From assembly GCA_900548905.1 (NCBI GenBank), contig URMK01000031.1, positions 10,447-74,446 of the forward strand: a DNA stretch of 64,000 nt. Direction: 5' to 3'. Below, in pieces: positions 17,726 through 25,542 of the stretch. The stretch's first letter is position 1, and each line of letters opens with the position of its first letter. Source of the stretch: an uncultured Lachnospiraceae bacterium (GTDB lineage Bacteria; Bacillota; Clostridia; Lachnospirales; Lachnospiraceae). A program made the position numbers and the translations under genes. Under the pieces are notes generated by a model, which saw only the letters and a program-made list of their open reading frames with translations, did no database searches and was not told the DNA's origin.

Positions 17726-17846
17726 ATTTTTTTATGTAAGGTGCCGGATTCCTCCAGAACCGGTTAACGTTAAACACCCTGCCGCAAGCTACGGGATATC
17801 AAAGTTGAAACGCCGTGAACGCAACGAACTAAAGTTCATGAGTACC

Positions 17847-17909
17847 TGACCCTCGCGGCAGTCGCTGACTGAACGTGTATGCGGGTTCGTTTGGCTCGTT
17901 GCCCGCGGG
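17847..17909. repeat. GC-rich palindromic repeat unit, copy 1
   Basis: Begins TGACCCTCGCGGCAGTCGC and ends GTTCGTTTGGCTCGTTGCCCG. The two ends are imperfectly complementary, so the unit folds into a hairpin. The same two blocks occur at 23722-23783 with a different centre. Confidence 0.8.
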
Positions 17910-17924
17910 AATAAGGTGCAGAAA

Positions 17925-17958
17925 GAAAAGCAGAGACAGCTGCCTGTCTCTGCTTTTC
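17925..17958 (-). terminator. Terminator of the GyrI-like gene
   Basis: Perfect 15-base stem GAAAAGCAGAGACAG / CTGTCTCTGCTTTTC with a four-base loop and, read leftward, a T-rich tail. It may work in both directions. Confidence 0.8.
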
Positions 17959-17973
17959 TCTCTGTATCTTTCC

Positions 17974-18627
17974 CTATATACGGACTTTGACGGGATGCCG
18001 GATGATCGTCTTTAATTTTTCCGGCGCAGTCTTTCTGGGATCATTGAAGTAAATCTCATGATGTTTCCTCGTTTCATTTATATCGGTTATATATCCTTCG
18101 GCTTCCAGAAACGCCTGCATCCGCCGTATGGTATCGGGTTCCTCATCATAGGATCCCAGATGCATGATTTGGGCACACAAACCCTCCGTCAATGTTTCCA
18201 TCCTTGCACGTGACAGATCCAAAGCCGGATTCTTTTTGTGCAGCTTTTCTTTGGCCTGTTCCAATACCTGACTGTTAACAAAGGAAGGGAGGCCGATCAT
18301 GGAAGTCCAGAGGAAACGGGATTTATCCGTAATATGGATTCCGTCGAAACCCTCCCGATTTTCCATCCACCACAGCCCCTCCAGGGGAGGCACCACATAA
18401 TCAAAATAACCCTGCGGCTGGGAGCCGTCCATCTTACTCATTTTGATAGTATAGGAAAGGCCGTACAGCACAGCCAGCGCGTCTTTATATTCCCCGCTGG
18501 TATTGGGATCCCCTTTTCCGTCCACACAAAGATAAGTCATGGGCAAAACATCCACCAGAACCGGTGCTGTTTTCTGTAAATACATGGATTTATATTCTTT
18601 TTTAAAATCAAATTTAGACTCTGCCAT
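17974..18627 (-). CDS. GyrI-like small-molecule-binding domain protein
   Basis: Stand-alone GyrI-like protein of 217 residues, without a DNA-binding domain or membrane segment. It has the family opening LVDVLPMTYLCVDGKGDPN, an internal LEGLWWMENREG region and the C-terminal KHHEIYFNDPRKTAPEKLKT. The family binds or hydrolyses cyclopropanoid, drug-like or other hydrophobic small molecules. It starts two bases after the MerR gene that also carries a GyrI-like C-terminal half, so the pair probably forms a drug or metabolite response unit. AAAGGA precedes the start. Confidence 0.87.
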   Translation of the reverse strand: MAESKFDFKKEYKSMYLQKTAPVLVDVLPMTYLCVDGKGDPNTSGEYKDALAVLYGLSYTIKMSKMDGSQPQGYFDYVVPPLEGLWWMENREGFDGIHITDKSRFLWTSMIGLPSFVNSQVLEQAKEKLHKKNPALDLSRARMETLTEGLCAQIMHLGSYDEEPDTIRRMQAFLEAEGYITDINETRKHHEIYFNDPRKTAPEKLKTIIRHPVKVRI

Positions 18628-18629
18628 AG

Positions 18630-19508
18630 TTATCCTTTCCCGGCTATCTCTCTGCCCGCCTGCATTTGCTTTTCAGGCTCCGCCTTTTCCTCTCCCCGTA
18701 CCAATCCCCCTGCGTCCCTGACCGGAATAACCAGTTCCGTCATGTAATGGGAGGGATTACCCCGGAAAATCAGCCCCGGCCCTTTTCTGTAGATCTCCCT
18801 TGAAGGCACTTCCGGCTGCAGCTTCCTTTCAAAAGCGGCGTCAAGAAGCGCTTTATATGCATATCCCAGTTCGTCATAACTGCCCTGGTGGATGGTGCGT
18901 ATTGTCCTGCAGCCCGGCAGCTTACGGCAGCTGATCCCCGGCGCCTGCACCATACCTTTCACCGGAACGCATAGCTCCACATCCGCATCCTCTCTGTATT
19001 CCTCATCATAATACAGGCTGAAGGGACAGCCGGATGCCTTATTCCCCGCCGCCTTATACAGGCGGCCAATATAATTTCCCACATCGGAATAGGCTCCCCG
19101 GAACCGGATGGATACCACCGTCACTTCTTCCTCCTCCTGCACCCGGACAGCATACTCCTGTTTCACGTTTCCTCCGTCCATACCTCCAGGCAGAGCCTCC
19201 TCCAGCTTCTTCAAAAGCGCTTTTTCCCCGGAAATCCGTTCCAATATCTGAGCCTGCTTTTCCTTCAGGAAGTAAGCCAAATCCTCTTCTCCCCCATAAT
19301 TAGCAATAACATCCCGGATCTCCATCATGGAAAAATCCAGCTCCCGCAGCAGGACAATCAGCCTTGCCCTTTCATAATCCGAATCGTTATAAAGCCTGTA
19401 GCCGTTCTTATCCCGCTCCGAAGGGCACAAAATCCCCTGTTCCTCATAATAACGGAGCGCTTTTATGGTCAGGCTGGTTATTTTGGAAAATTCACCTATT
19501 TTATACAC
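18630..19508 (-). CDS. MerR-family regulator with GyrI-like effector domain
   Basis: Transcription regulator of 292 residues, BmrR/Mta-like in layout. The N-terminal winged helix is YKIGEFSKITSLTIKALRYY, and a coiled-coil (about 75-115) and C-terminal GyrI-like effector domain follow. The GTG start at 19508 is chosen because GGAGGAGG precedes it and because MerR proteins begin right at this motif; the longer reading to 19700 would run into the upstream gene. Its promoter has a 19-20 base spacer, the hallmark of MerR control, so autoregulation is likely. Confidence 0.9.
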   Translation of the reverse strand: MYKIGEFSKITSLTIKALRYYEEQGILCPSERDKNGYRLYNDSDYERARLIVLLRELDFSMMEIRDVIANYGGEEDLAYFLKEKQAQILERISGEKALLKKLEEALPGGMDGGNVKQEYAVRVQEEEEVTVVSIRFRGAYSDVGNYIGRLYKAAGNKASGCPFSLYYDEEYREDADVELCVPVKGMVQAPGISCRKLPGCRTIRTIHQGSYDELGYAYKALLDAAFERKLQPEVPSREIYRKGPGLIFRGNPSHYMTELVIPVRDAGGLVRGEEKAEPEKQMQAGREIAGKG

Positions 19509-19538
19509 GGCGATTCCTCCTCCTTTCCTGATACGGTA

Positions 19539-19570
19539 AGTATAAGCCCTCCCCCGCGGGGCAGAGTCAA
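19539..19570 (-). promoter_or_regulatory. MerR-class promoter with long spacer
   Basis: Leftward TTGACT (19570-19565) and TATACT (19544-19539) are separated by 20 bases (19 if TTATAC is used). The spacer contains the dyad CCCCGCGGGG within a larger imperfect CTCTGCCCC/GGGGAGGG symmetry. MerR regulators bind and untwist such long-spacer promoters. The -35 overlaps the stop codon of the diguanylate cyclase gene. Confidence 0.8.
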
Positions 19571-21231
19571 GATCTTTTTTCCAATACTTTTTGCTTTTCC
19601 AGGTACATATTGCTGTCCGCTTCTTGGTATAGGGCATCCGCGTCTTTTTTTCCGGATTCGGGCAAAGCAAATCCGCAGGAAAACCGGAGCGGTATCTCAT
19701 GCTCCTTATTATATTCTGATACCATATCCTCCAGCAGCCTTCTGTATTCCTTTTCCTGCAGTTTTTTTCCTTTCAGGATTACCAGGAATTCATCTCCGCC
19801 GATGCGGAAGCAGTCTCCCATGCCTTCAAACGCCTTTTTGATACAAATCCCCGCACCGATAATGACTTCATCGCCCGTGCTGTGTCCATAGGTATCATTT
19901 ACCTTTTTCAGGCCATCCAAATCAATCATGGCCATTCCTGCCAAATCAGCCTCGTCCGCCCCCGCCTTCAGGGTTTCCATAACCTGTTCAAAAGCTGCCC
20001 TGTTATGGCATCCTGTCATAATATCCACGTAAGCCAGGGATTTATAGACGGTGAACTTTGCCCTTTCCTCTCCCGACAGGATAAGCTTCCTGAAGGAAAT
20101 GGCGATCAGGATCAGCGCATACGCCAGCATTCCCAGCCGCATGATTACACTGTAATCCATTTGCTTCCCGTAAAAATCAACATAAGACAAAAATGTCGTA
20201 CCCATAAAAATAAAAAGCGCGATAAGGATCTGCTTTGCATAAAAGGCTCTGTTCCTCCGGTATTCCTTCACAAGGCAGTATATAATGAGTATAATAGCCG
20301 CCGCAATCAGTATATGGGTCACCGGAAGCATCCTGTAGAATTCAATCCGCAGGACCGCATACATAAATACCTGCAGAAAGAAATTAACTATAAACAACAC
20401 CTTCAGGACAAGCAATTCCCTGTATTTCTTTTCACAGATGCTTTCCACAAAGGAAAACATAGGGAGGGGAAATATCATAAAACATAAAAAAGATGTGATA
20501 AACACCGCTTCCGAATTACCGGTCGCCAGCTGCATGACCGGTGAGTCCGTAAGCACCCACAGAGAGGACAGCAATACAAATATGCCGGCGGAAAAAAACA
20601 GGGAGTATTCGGAATCCCTGCTCTTAACACGGAGGACAAGGCTTCCGGCTATCAAAACCAGAGCGAACACGACCATGAGCACACCGAACAGCAGAATCCC
20701 CCTGCTGTCCTTCATAAATTCCATCAGTACCGCCCCCTGGCTTCCCATCTGTACTCCGGGAAACATCACTTTTCTACCCACACTCTTTTCCAATTGTATG
20801 CGTACCGTTTGGGTCCCGTCCTGAATCCCCACCGGGACAAAGCACTGGATGGAAGGCAGAAGGCTGCCCCGCAGAGGCCCGCTGCCCCCGTATTGGTAGA
20901 CACACTCCTCCCCCACCCAGACCGTCACCTTCTGCTGTCTGTTGCGGAACGTAAGAACCGCCGGTTCCCCGCAAGAATCGGGCAGCACATGATAAAAGGT
21001 CACTTTTTCCTTTTCGGTGATATAAGGCAGATCCTCCACGTACTTTACCTGTCCGCCTTCCTCATAATACCAACCCTCGCCGATATCCTCAACGCTTCCA
21101 AAATCCACAGCGGAATCCTCCAGCCCGGAATTCTTTCCCACAATAAAAAATACGGCTATGGTCACCACACCCATCCATACACACAAAAAATTTATCAGCC
21201 CGTGTACCCGCTTTCCTGACTGTTCCTGCAT
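19567..21231 (-). CDS. Membrane diguanylate cyclase (7TM sensor plus GGDEF)
   Basis: Makes cyclic di-GMP from GTP. The protein has 554 residues: TM1 at about 13-31, an extracytoplasmic beta-rich domain (about 32-175), about seven membrane helices (180-385), then a GGDEF domain with intact RIGGDEF. The layout resembles 7TMR-DISM receptors. The Asp-rich MIDLDGLKKVNDTYGH motif supports activity. AAAGGA precedes the start. The promoter lies at 21284-21312. Confidence 0.92.
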   Translation of the reverse strand: MQEQSGKRVHGLINFLCVWMGVVTIAVFFIVGKNSGLEDSAVDFGSVEDIGEGWYYEEGGQVKYVEDLPYITEKEKVTFYHVLPDSCGEPAVLTFRNRQQKVTVWVGEECVYQYGGSGPLRGSLLPSIQCFVPVGIQDGTQTVRIQLEKSVGRKVMFPGVQMGSQGAVLMEFMKDSRGILLFGVLMVVFALVLIAGSLVLRVKSRDSEYSLFFSAGIFVLLSSLWVLTDSPVMQLATGNSEAVFITSFLCFMIFPLPMFSFVESICEKKYRELLVLKVLFIVNFFLQVFMYAVLRIEFYRMLPVTHILIAAAIILIIYCLVKEYRRNRAFYAKQILIALFIFMGTTFLSYVDFYGKQMDYSVIMRLGMLAYALILIAISFRKLILSGEERAKFTVYKSLAYVDIMTGCHNRAAFEQVMETLKAGADEADLAGMAMIDLDGLKKVNDTYGHSTGDEVIIGAGICIKKAFEGMGDCFRIGGDEFLVILKGKKLQEKEYRRLLEDMVSEYNKEHEIPLRFSCGFALPESGKKDADALYQEADSNMYLEKQKVLEKRS

Positions 21232-21283
21232 CCGCTATCCTTTCCCTTTCCATAATAAGAGCAAAATAAAACCAATTTTCTTT

Positions 21284-21312
21284 ATCCTATTTCATAAGGC
21301 TCCCGGTGTCAA
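21284..21312 (-). promoter_or_regulatory. Promoter of the diguanylate cyclase gene
   Basis: Leftward TTGACA (21312-21307), 17-base spacer, TAGGAT (21289-21284), 53 bases before the start codon. Confidence 0.75.
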
Positions 21313-21345
21313 TAAATACCGGTTGAAAATGACAATAAAGGTGTT

Positions 21346-21395
21346 GATTGGTCACGGTTCACGGCCCTTTGTGGCTGCGAACTGTGACGCCAATC
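21346..21395. repeat. Large hairpin upstream of glpP
   Basis: GATTGG-TCACGGTTCACGGCC pairs with GGCTGCGAACTGTGA-CGCCAATC, with a two-base bulge. A second small hairpin ACGAAC/GTTCGT follows at 21419-21437. No T run follows, so it is not a simple terminator. Confidence 0.7.
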
Positions 21396-21427
21396 GATTA
21401 ATACTTCACCCATTTCCAACGAACTTC

Positions 21428-21456
21428 TTGCGTTCGTCATTTCACTATGCTAAAAT
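21428..21456 (+). promoter_or_regulatory. Probable promoter of glpP
   Basis: TTGCGT (21428-21433), 17 bases, TAAAAT (21451-21456), 21 bases before the start codon. The -35 lies in the small hairpin at 21419-21437. Confidence 0.5.
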
Positions 21457-21476
21457 ATAATTTCAGAGGTGTTCCT

Positions 21477-22043
21477 ATGAATAAATTACTAATGGAACAG
21501 TTTGAGGACTGTCCTGTAGTCGCTGCCGTAAAAGATGAAGAAGGGCTGACAGCCTGTATCGATTCCGAAATACGGATTGTGTTCGTTCTCTATGGAGATA
21601 TCTGCAGCATTGCAGGAATTGTCAGGCGTCTGAAGGATGCCGGGAAAACGGTGATCGTACATCTGGATTTAATTTCCGGACTGTCCGGTAAGGAAATAGC
21701 CGTTACCTTTATCCACAATACCACCGCCGCAGACGGCATCATATCCACAAAACCTGTTCTTATCCGTCAGGCAAAGGAATGCGGCATGTTTACGGTGATG
21801 CGTTTTTTTGTCATAGATTCCATGGCCTTCGACAACATACGCAGGCAGTCGGAATCGGTGCATCCTGACATCATCGAGGTTCTGCCCGGTCTGATGCCCA
21901 AGGTGATACGGCGTATTTGTACGGAGAGCCGGATCCCGGTCATTGCAGGCGGGCTGATTACGGATCGGGAAGATATTATGGCTGCCCTGAATGCGGGGGC
22001 CGTATCCATTTCAACAACAAACCGCCGGGTCTGGTTCATGTAA
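21477..22043 (+). CDS. glpP: Glycerol-3-phosphate responsive antiterminator GlpP
   Basis: RNA-binding antiterminator of 188 residues. In Bacillus GlpP, with glycerol 3-phosphate, prevents termination in glp leaders. Family hallmarks are the VVAAVKDEEGL start region, VIVHLDLISGLSGKE, IISTKPVLIRQAKE, and the late IEVLPGLMPKVI and PVIAGGLITDREDI motifs of the barrel fold. The start at 21477 follows AGAGGTG; an earlier in-frame ATG lacks a site. The next gene is a G3P dehydrogenase whose leader has a strong terminator, the expected target. Confidence 0.95.
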   Translation: MNKLLMEQFEDCPVVAAVKDEEGLTACIDSEIRIVFVLYGDICSIAGIVRRLKDAGKTVIVHLDLISGLSGKEIAVTFIHNTTAADGIISTKPVLIRQAKECGMFTVMRFFVIDSMAFDNIRRQSESVHPDIIEVLPGLMPKVIRRICTESRIPVIAGGLITDREDIMAALNAGAVSISTTNRRVWFM

Positions 22044-22101
22044 CAGCCCCCGGCATACTATCCATAAACATAATTGAATATCGTATTTGCAGGAGAAAAT
22101 G

Positions 22102-22153
22102 AGACAGCAAAAAGGGCGTACCGGACGGTATGTGTTTTTTGGCTGTCTTTTTC
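22102..22153 (+). promoter_or_regulatory. Leader terminator, probable GlpP antitermination target
   Basis: Stem AGACAGC-AAAAAGGGCGTACC with GGTATGTGTTTTTTGGCTGTCT, loop GGAC, then a T run. It lies between glpP and glpA, 108 bases before the glpA start. A terminator here, inside the cluster, makes sense only if it can be read through on a signal. Confidence 0.8.
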
Positions 22154-22260
22154 TTATATTACCGATTCTTATAAGCAGAGACTTTATTGTAACTGTGAAA
22201 GGACCGGACCGTTAGACCTTATTTTGCAGGTGCCGCCCTGGCGGCAGATAGGAGGAATTT

Positions 22261-23724
22261 ATGCTGGATGTAATTGTTATCGGCGCAGGCGTTACCGGCT
22301 GTGCCACGGCGAGGGAGCTGTCCCGATACGATCTGAAGGTGACGGTTCTTGAGAAGGAAGAGGATGTGTGCTGCGGTACCTCCAAGGCAAACAGTGCCAT
22401 TATCCATGCCGGCTATGATGCCGAGCCGGGCACCCTGAAGGCCCGAATGAATGTATTGGGCAACCAGAGAATGGATGCCCTTGCACAAGAACTGGACTTT
22501 CCCTTTCAAAGGAACGGATCCCTGGTGCTTTGCTTTGATGAGGAAAACCTTCCCGGCCTGGAAGAGCTTCGGGAAAGAGCAGAGGCCAACGGCGTACCGG
22601 ATGTGCGCATCGTTACCGGGAAAGAAATGAAAGAACTGGAGCCGAATCTGTCCCCGCAAGTAAAGGCGGTCCTTTATGCACCTACCGGCGGCATAGTCTG
22701 TCCGTTTAAAATGACTATCGCCCTGGCGGAGAATTCATATGTGAACGGTGTGGATTACCGCTTCCAAACCGGAGTTACCGATATCGCCCGGACAGACGGC
22801 GGCTACCTGGTCAGTACCACCCAGGGCACCTTTGCCGCCCGCTGCGTGGTGAATGCAGCAGGTGTATACGCGGATCAGTTCAACAACAAAGTCAGCTCCC
22901 ATAAGCTGCATATCACCCCCCGTAAGGGCGAATACATCCTAATGGATAAAAAAGCCGGCGGCTTTGTATCCCATACTATTTTCCAGCAGCCCACACGGCT
23001 TGGCAAGGGTATCCTGATCACCCCTACCGTACACGGAAACCTCCTGGCAGGCCCCACCGCAGAGGATATCACCGACAAAGAAGAAGTGAGCACTACCGGG
23101 GAAGGGCTGTCCCAGGTCATGGAAAAAGCCCGGCTGAGTGCTGAAAAAATTCCTCTTCATATGGCCATAACCTCTTTTGCCGGCCTTCGTGCCTGTGAGG
23201 AAAAGGGTGACTTCGTCCTGGGTGAAGCGGAGGACGCGGAAGGATTTTTCAATGCGGCAGGCATCGACTCCCCCGGCCTTTCCAGCGCCCCGGCCATCGG
23301 CCTTTTCCTGGCGGAACAAATCGCCGCACGGCTGAAGGCCGAAAAGAAAGCCGATTTTATTTCCCGGCGTAAGGACATTCCCTGTGTTGCCGAAAGCACG
23401 CCGGAACAAATCGCCGCCCTCATTGCCGCCGATCCCGCTTACGGCAACATTATCTGCCGCTGTGAGAACGTTACGGAGGGTGAGATAATAAACGCCATAC
23501 GAAGGCCTCTGGGAGCCAAATCCCTGGATGGCGTAAAACGCCGTACCCGCGCGGGCATGGGCAGATGCCAGTCCGGTTTCTGCGCTCCCCGGGTGATGGA
23601 AATCCTCTCAAGGGAACTGCAGATCTCCCCTCTGGATCTGACCAAATCGGGCGGAGAATCCTATCTGCTCACCGGAATGACCGGCGGAAGTCAACAACCC
23701 TGCCATGAACGGCGAGGTTTTTGA
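22261..23724 (+). CDS. glpA: Anaerobic-type glycerol-3-phosphate dehydrogenase, FAD protein with BFD [2Fe-2S] domain
   Basis: Flavoprotein of 487 residues that would oxidise G3P to dihydroxyacetone phosphate. The N-terminal FAD fold VIVIGAGVTGCATARELSRY and a DAO domain (to about 370) precede a BFD-like domain with CRCENVTEGEI and RCQSGFCAPRV, four Cys for an iron-sulfur cluster. GlpA of E. coli has this layout. TAGGAGG precedes the start. The last residues (GGSQQPCHERRGF) and the TGA stop run into the repeat unit at 23722-23783, so the C-terminus may be altered relative to relatives. Confidence 0.9.
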   Translation: MLDVIVIGAGVTGCATARELSRYDLKVTVLEKEEDVCCGTSKANSAIIHAGYDAEPGTLKARMNVLGNQRMDALAQELDFPFQRNGSLVLCFDEENLPGLEELRERAEANGVPDVRIVTGKEMKELEPNLSPQVKAVLYAPTGGIVCPFKMTIALAENSYVNGVDYRFQTGVTDIARTDGGYLVSTTQGTFAARCVVNAAGVYADQFNNKVSSHKLHITPRKGEYILMDKKAGGFVSHTIFQQPTRLGKGILITPTVHGNLLAGPTAEDITDKEEVSTTGEGLSQVMEKARLSAEKIPLHMAITSFAGLRACEEKGDFVLGEAEDAEGFFNAAGIDSPGLSSAPAIGLFLAEQIAARLKAEKKADFISRRKDIPCVAESTPEQIAALIAADPAYGNIICRCENVTEGEIINAIRRPLGAKSLDGVKRRTRAGMGRCQSGFCAPRVMEILSRELQISPLDLTKSGGESYLLTGMTGGSQQPCHERRGF

Positions 23725-23783
23725 CCCTCGCGGCAGTCGCCAAGCGAACGCGCAAGCGCGTTCGTTTGGCTCGTTGCCCGCGG
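23722..23783. repeat. GC-rich palindromic repeat unit, copy 2
   Basis: Shares TGACCCTCGCGGCAGTCGC and GTTCGTTTGGCTCGTTGCCCG with 17847-17909. The arms pair as a hairpin with centre GAACGCGCAAGCGCGTTC. The first three bases are the glpA stop codon. Confidence 0.8.
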
Positions 23784-23823
23784 AAATATTTTATAATGCA
23801 TGTATCATGCGGAAAGGTTAATT

Positions 23824-25143
23824 ATGGCTGATTATGATCTGATTATTATCGGGGGAGGACCGGCGGGCCTGGCTGCCGCGGTTTCCGCCCGCGAAAACGG
23901 AATTGATAAGATACTGATACTGGAGCGGGATAACGAACTGGGCGGCATTCTGAACCAATGCATCCATAACGGCTTCGGCCTGCATACCTTCCGGGAAGAG
24001 CTCACAGGTCCGGAATATGCCGCCCGTTTTATTTCCCGGGTGAAAGAAATGAATATCCCCTATAAGCTACATACGATGGTACTGGATATCTGCCCTGCCG
24101 CAGGGGATCCTTCCCAAAAAACCGTAACGGCAATGAACCGGACGGATGGGCTGATGACACTTTCCGCCAAAGCCGTCGTCCTGGCCATGGGCTGCCGGGA
24201 ACGGCCCAGGGGGGCCCTGAACATACCCGGTTACCGGCCTGCCGGCATCTATTCCGCCGGAACCGCCCAGCGTCTTGTGAATATGGACGGTCTTATGCCG
24301 GGAAAAGACATCGTCATCCTGGGATCCGGGGATATCGGTCTTATTATGGCGCGGCGTATGACGCTGGAAGGCGCCAGGGTCAGGATTGTGGCGGAACTCA
24401 TGCCCTATTCCGGCGGGCTGGCGCGAAACATTGTGCAGTGCCTGGATGATTTCGATATTCCTTTAAAGCTCAGTACCACCGTGGTCGCCATCCACGGAAA
24501 AGAACGAGTACAGGGTGTCACCCTGGCAAAAGTGGATGAAAACCGCAAGCCCATTCCCGGTACGGAGGAATATATTCCCTGCGACACCCTGCTTCTGTCC
24601 GTGGGATTGATCCCGGAAAACGAACTGTCCGGAAAGCTTGGTGTGGATATGTGCCCCGTCACCTCGGGTCCTGCTGTGAATGAGAGTCTGGAAACCAGCA
24701 TACCAGGGGTTTTTGCCTGCGGGAATGTCCTTCATGTCCATGATCTGGTGGATTACGTTTCCCAGGAGGCGGAAAAAGCCGGTAAGTATGCGGCCCTTTA
24801 TATTCAGGGGGATAAGCGCACCGCCGCCGGCGAGCAGCCGGTGCAGCTTCTTGCCGTAAACGGCGTCCGTTACACTGTTCCCCAAATCCTGTATCCCTCC
24901 CAGATGGAAGATACCCTCACCGTCCGGTTCCGTGTGGGCGCCATTTATAAAAACTGCTTTATCGGTGTATATCTGGACGGCCGGCAGATTGCCCGGCTGC
25001 ACAAAAACAAGCTGGCCCCCGGTGAGATGGAGCAGGTTGTTCTTAAAAAAGCGGATATCCTGTCTCAAATGGGACATTCGCTGCCGGATCTTAAAACAAT
25101 TACCATTCAGGTAGAAAGAGGTGAAGCAAATGGAACAGCGTGA
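23824..25143 (+). CDS. FAD/NAD(P)-dependent oxidoreductase, partner of GlpA-like enzyme
   Basis: Pyridine nucleotide-disulfide oxidoreductase-fold flavoprotein of 439 residues. The FAD motif LIIIGGGPAGLAAA opens the protein, a second dinucleotide motif IVILGSGDIGLIMARR lies near 170, and VFACGNVLHVHDLV is the late FAD-binding block. In Firmicutes this family sits between a GlpA-like protein and a DUF1667 protein, and it is thought to pass electrons from G3P oxidation (GlpB-like role). The start at 23824 follows AAAGG; an ATG at 23800 lacks a site. Confidence 0.9.
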   Translation: MADYDLIIIGGGPAGLAAAVSARENGIDKILILERDNELGGILNQCIHNGFGLHTFREELTGPEYAARFISRVKEMNIPYKLHTMVLDICPAAGDPSQKTVTAMNRTDGLMTLSAKAVVLAMGCRERPRGALNIPGYRPAGIYSAGTAQRLVNMDGLMPGKDIVILGSGDIGLIMARRMTLEGARVRIVAELMPYSGGLARNIVQCLDDFDIPLKLSTTVVAIHGKERVQGVTLAKVDENRKPIPGTEEYIPCDTLLLSVGLIPENELSGKLGVDMCPVTSGPAVNESLETSIPGVFACGNVLHVHDLVDYVSQEAEKAGKYAALYIQGDKRTAAGEQPVQLLAVNGVRYTVPQILYPSQMEDTLTVRFRVGAIYKNCFIGVYLDGRQIARLHKNKLAPGEMEQVVLKKADILSQMGHSLPDLKTITIQVERGEANGTA

Positions 25144-25489
25144 ACTCATCTGTATTAATTGTCCTTTGGGCTGTCCCCTCACCGTGAGTCTGCAGGACGG
25201 CGAGGTTGTGAAGGTTGCCGGAAACACCTGTCCCCGGGGAGAAGCCTATGCCAGAAAGGAATGTACCAATCCCACCCGCATCGTCACCTCCACCGTACGC
25301 GTACAGGGCGGCCGTCTTCCTGTTGTTTCGGTAAAAACAGCTTCTGACATTCCCAAGGGTAAAATGGCAGAATGTGTAAAGGAACTGAAGGATATCACCG
25401 TGCCTGCTCCCGTCCATATCGGCGATATCCTTCTGAAAAATGCGGCAGGTACAGGCGTAAATATTATTGCCACCAAGGATGTGCTCTGA
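25130..25489 (+). CDS. DUF1667 protein, third component of the G3P dehydrogenase set
   Basis: Small cytoplasmic Cys-rich protein of 119 residues. Cysteines in CINCPLGCPL and later NTCPRG and RKECTNP could hold an iron-sulfur cluster. DUF1667 genes regularly follow the two flavoprotein genes found here, which suggests a GlpC-like electron-transfer role, but without the GlpC fold. The start at 25130 follows AGAGGTG and lies inside the end of the previous gene (14-base overlap), showing coupling. Confidence 0.9.
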   Translation: MEQRELICINCPLGCPLTVSLQDGEVVKVAGNTCPRGEAYARKECTNPTRIVTSTVRVQGGRLPVVSVKTASDIPKGKMAECVKELKDITVPAPVHIGDILLKNAAGTGVNIIATKDVL

Positions 25490-25542
25490 TATAGTGGGTT
25501 GTGGGTAACCGTTTTAAACTTTGATAAAGGAAAGGATCTGCG

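Larger units (their letters stand above)
17726..17973. other. Non-coding stretch between tRNA-Lys and the GyrI-like gene
   Basis: No supported gene. After the tRNA terminator it holds a stretch of partial inverted repeats (17760-17846), the GC-rich hairpin unit at 17847-17909 and the GyrI gene terminator at 17925-17958. Confidence 0.7.

Noticed and set aside
22099..22215. 38-codon frame with AGGAG in front that spans the glpA leader terminator, a possible leader peptide.
   Set aside because: The spacing from AGGAG to ATG is only three bases and the codons merely follow the hairpin arms; GlpP antitermination explains the structure without a peptide.
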